Source: an uncultured Pelagibacteraceae bacterium
GTDB taxonomy: Bacteria > Pseudomonadota > Alphaproteobacteria > Pelagibacterales > Pelagibacteraceae
DNA: 64,000 bases
Reading direction: 5' to 3'
Assembly: GCA_902545945.1 (NCBI GenBank)
Contig: CACCID010000003.1
Location: 23,109-87,108 of the forward strand
Made by a program: the position numbers and the translations under genes. The notes beneath the pieces are model-generated. The model was not told the DNA's origin. It did no database searches and saw nothing but the letters and a program-made list of their open reading frames with translations. Shown here in pieces: positions 61,727 to 64,000 of the stretch; position 1 is the stretch's first letter; each line of letters opens with the position of its first letter.

Positions 61727-61755
61727 TTGTCAAAAACTTTATTTCTTGTTTTAAT
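61727..61755 (+). promoter_or_regulatory. Promoter of the livK unit
   Basis: TTGTCA (61727-61732), 17-base spacer and TTTAAT (61750-61755), then an AT-only stretch and the ribosome site AAGAAGGGAA before livK. The gap of 84 bases contains no other feature. Confidence 0.55.
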
Positions 61756-61797
61756 TATTCAATTTTAATTAATTAATTAATAACAAGAAGGGAAATA

Positions 61798-63039
61798 ATG
61801 AATAAAATAGCAAAACTATTTGTTACATTTATTTCAGCTATAACTTTAGCACTTGTATCTTTCACTTCTTCTTTTGCAAAAGTTGAAGGCGATTACATTG
61901 TGTTAGGTTCTGCAATATCTCTTACAGGAAAATACTCTTCAAATGGTGTTCATACTCAAAACGGTTACAACATGGCTGTTGAGAGAATTAACAAAATGGG
62001 CGGAGTTGAAGTACAAGGTAAGAAATATAAGTTTGAAATTATCTATTACGATGATGAGTCAAACCCAAAAAGAGCCGCTCAGTTAGCTGAAAGACTAATT
62101 AAACAAGATGGCGTTCATTACATGCTTGGACCATACAGTTCAGGTTTAACGAAAGCCATTGCACCAGTAACCGAGAAATATAAAATTCCTATGGTTGAAG
62201 CGAATGGTGCATCTAGATCTTTATTTACTAAAGGATATAAATATTTGTTCGCGGTGTTATCACCAGCTAACCAATACCTTGAAGTAGCTATCGATTTAGC
62301 GGTAGAAAAAAACGGTGGTAAAGGAGTAAAAATTGCTCAAGCATTTGAACAAGATGCTTTCTCACAAGACGTGAGACTCGGTATTTTAGATGCAGCTAAA
62401 AGAACTGGATCTGAGATCATCATCGATGACAAACTACCAAAAGAACTTAACGATATGGCAGCTACATTAGCTAAAGTAAAAGCTGTTAAGCCAGATGTAC
62501 TTGTTGTATCAGGTCACACTAAAGGTGCATTAACTGCAATCAGACAAATTTCTGAAATGAAAGTTGATGTTCCTATGTTAGCGATGACACACTGTGATGC
62601 TGCTAAACTTTCTAAACAACATGGAAAGAAATCAGAATTCGCATTGTGTGCTTCTCAGTGGCACAAAAATTTATCTTATAAAGATAAATTCTTTGGCTCT
62701 GGTAAGAAATACGCTAAAGACTTCCAAAAAGAATTTGGATATGACCCGCCATATCAATCAGCAGAGTCTTCTGCAGCATTATTAGTGTTTAAAGATGCGT
62801 TCGAAAGAGCAAATTCTTTTGACAGAGATGCAGTTAGAGATGCGCTAGTTGATACAGAAATGCAAACTTTCTATGGAAACATTAAATTTGGGCCTGGTGG
62901 CCAAAACGTTGCTAAGCCAATGATCTTGTTCCAAGTAAGATGTAAAGGCGATGATTGTGAGAATAGAGTAGTAGCTCCTACAAAATGGGCTTCTGATAAA
63001 TTCTATCATCCAATCCCGAAATGGTCTGAGAGAAGCTAA
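61798..63039 (+). CDS. livK: Branched-chain amino-acid-type ABC transporter substrate-binding protein
   Basis: 413 residues, periplasmic binding protein type I fold. Signal peptide (1-27), then VLGSAISLTGKYSSNGVHTQNGYNMAVERIN and YDDESNPKRAAQLAERLI, both family signatures; two lobes linked by a three-strand hinge. Ligand may be an amino acid, amide or urea; the Liv label is by family. Less lysine/asparagine-biased and with better codons than neighbours, as expected for a highly expressed SAR11 binding protein. A terminator separates it from livH. Confidence 0.88.
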   Translation: MNKIAKLFVTFISAITLALVSFTSSFAKVEGDYIVLGSAISLTGKYSSNGVHTQNGYNMAVERINKMGGVEVQGKKYKFEIIYYDDESNPKRAAQLAERLIKQDGVHYMLGPYSSGLTKAIAPVTEKYKIPMVEANGASRSLFTKGYKYLFAVLSPANQYLEVAIDLAVEKNGGKGVKIAQAFEQDAFSQDVRLGILDAAKRTGSEIIIDDKLPKELNDMAATLAKVKAVKPDVLVVSGHTKGALTAIRQISEMKVDVPMLAMTHCDAAKLSKQHGKKSEFALCASQWHKNLSYKDKFFGSGKKYAKDFQKEFGYDPPYQSAESSAALLVFKDAFERANSFDRDAVRDALVDTEMQTFYGNIKFGPGGQNVAKPMILFQVRCKGDDCENRVVAPTKWASDKFYHPIPKWSERS

Positions 63040-63056
63040 TAACTTCTGAATAATTT

Positions 63057-63090
63057 GAAAAGCCCCTAGTTTTCTAGGGGCTTTTCTTTT
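63057..63090 (+). terminator. Intercistronic terminator between livK and livH
   Basis: Perfect 13-bp stem GAAAAGCCCCTAG/CTAGGGGCTTTTC with a TTTT loop and a following T-rich tail. Strongest hairpin in the window. Located 17 bases after the livK stop and about 20 bases before livH. Confidence 0.92.
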
Positions 63091-63107
63091 ATAAGTTTTA
63101 AAATTTT

Positions 63108-64000
63108 ATGGACTTTCTTATTTTTAAAGCTCCAATGTTAATGGTCCAGGCTTCACTGGACGGAATACTTTTAGGTATATTATTTGCTTTGATTGCATAT
63201 GGAATGGCTCTTCAATGGGGAGTAATGAACATCATTAATATTGCACAAGGTGATTTAGTAATTCTTGGAGGTTATATTGCATACACTATTTATCTTTGGG
63301 GAATTCATCCTGCCTGGGGAGTTATTATTTCTCCAATTATAATGTTTTTTGTTGGATGGGGACTTTACAAACTTGTAATTAATAAAGTTGTAGACCGAGA
63401 CTTATTTATTTCCATCTTAGCTACTTTTGGAATAGCTATTGTTTTCCAACAATTAATGAATTTTATTTTCGGTGCAGACGTAGTCGTAGCACAATCTGAA
63501 TACGGAACAACAATGCTATTTGATAATTCAGTAACCTTACCAAATTCAAAAATATTCTCTGCTTTTATCAGCGTGTTATACGCAATAGCTCTAGTTATTT
63601 ATATGAGGAAATCTAAACTTGGACGAGCTATAAGAGCAACAGCACAAAATGCAAGAGCTGCCAAAATTTTAGGTGTAGATACAGAAAAAGTTTATGCTGC
63701 GACATTTGGAATTAACGCTGCGCTATGTGGAATTGCAGGAGCTTTGATTTCAATAACTCTTACACTTCATCCTTATGTAGGCCTTCCATACACAGTAAGA
63801 TCCTTCATGATAGTTATTGTTGCAGGTCTTGGAAACTTACCTGCAGTAGCAGTATCAGGGATGGGGTTAGGACTTTTTGAGGAATTCGCTGATTATATTT
63901 TAGGAACAGAATTTAGAATAGGTGCAGTATTTTTACTACTAGTCTTAATATTAGTTTACAGAAGATTTAAACTTTCAAGAAAAAGGGAATATCTTAAATA
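63108..64000 (+). CDS. livH: Branched-chain amino-acid-type ABC transporter permease (LivH), cut at the last stop base
   Basis: 297 codons readable to the right edge, where the next codon reads TA with its last base outside the window, so this is essentially the complete protein. About eight membrane helices. Family marks are GMALQWGVMNIINIAQGDLVILGGY, ATAQNARAAKILGVDTEKVYAATFGINAALCGIAGAL and VAGLGNLPAVAVSGMGLGLFE. Forms the membrane pore with LivM for the binding protein encoded upstream. No separate promoter seen, so expression probably depends on read-through of the terminator. Confidence 0.9.
   Translation, partial: MDFLIFKAPMLMVQASLDGILLGILFALIAYGMALQWGVMNIINIAQGDLVILGGYIAYTIYLWGIHPAWGVIISPIIMFFVGWGLYKLVINKVVDRDLFISILATFGIAIVFQQLMNFIFGADVVVAQSEYGTTMLFDNSVTLPNSKIFSAFISVLYAIALVIYMRKSKLGRAIRATAQNARAAKILGVDTEKVYAATFGINAALCGIAGALISITLTLHPYVGLPYTVRSFMIVIVAGLGNLPAVAVSGMGLGLFEEFADYILGTEFRIGAVFLLLVLILVYRRFKLSRKREYLK

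Overview
The window is a very AT-rich, gene-dense stretch of a streamlined alphaproteobacterial genome. Short or negative spacing between genes, tail-to-tail gene overlaps, a two-piece (circularly permuted) tmRNA, a SAM-II plus SAM-V riboswitch pair in front of metY, the gene repertoire and the lysine/asparagine/isoleucine-rich proteins all point to a marine SAR11 (Pelagibacterales) bacterium. This is inference from sequence; no database was searched.

Layout. (1) 1-16.6 kb, plus strand: division and cell-wall (dcw) cluster, ftsI(3' end)-murE/F fusion-mraY-murD-ftsW-murG-murC-murB-ddl-ftsQ-ftsA, then lpxC-bamD-ligA. No ftsZ lies between ftsA and lpxC, and the FtsA is so diverged that its ATP-binding motifs are gone. 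(2) 16.6-23.7 kb: pepP and uvrD (minus), an AsmA-like protein, fumC and a MazG-like hydrolase. (3) 23.7-28.2 kb: accessory region ending at the tmRNA gene (minus strand). It holds four same-orientation hairpins sharing the core GCGTTCTGTTGCCAGGTG. One is the 3' end of the tmRNA coding piece; the other three divide the region into three small modules of mostly uncharacterised genes. This looks like cassette accumulation at the tmRNA 3' end. (4) 28.3-45.6 kb: thyX, mrp, hflK-hflC-DUF2065-degQ-miaA, the branched-chain amino acid and leucine genes ilvI-ilvH-ilvC-leuA, then the rod-shape operon mreBCD-mrdA-rodA followed by a bactofilin. (5) 45.7-49.9 kb: D-amino-acid dehydrogenase, DMT exporter and 2-hydroxyacid dehydrogenase, then two tandem paralogous small lipoproteins. 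(6) 49.8-55.5 kb: sulfur and redox block with rhodanese, metY behind the SAM-II/terminator/SAM-V leader and two tiny overlapping ORFs, gshB, gshA, a VOC protein, cysE and msrB. (7) 55.6-64 kb: exported histidine phosphatase, ccdA, ribokinase, a probable pentameric ligand-gated ion channel homologue, glutaredoxin, an exported protein of possible alginate-lyase fold, a DUF2805 protein, a LysE-type exporter, and livK-terminator-livH at the edge.

How it fits together. The window carries most of the peptidoglycan precursor pathway (UDP-MurNAc to lipid II) plus the septal and elongation SEDS/PBP machinery, so envelope growth and shape dominate. The second theme is reduced-sulfur economy: homocysteine synthesis under SAM control, glutathione synthesis, methionine sulfoxide repair and thiol/disulfide exchange. 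The most novel signals are the hairpin-bounded modules at the tmRNA gene, the translationally nested mini-ORFs between the SAM-V riboswitch and metY, and the ligand-gated channel homologue.
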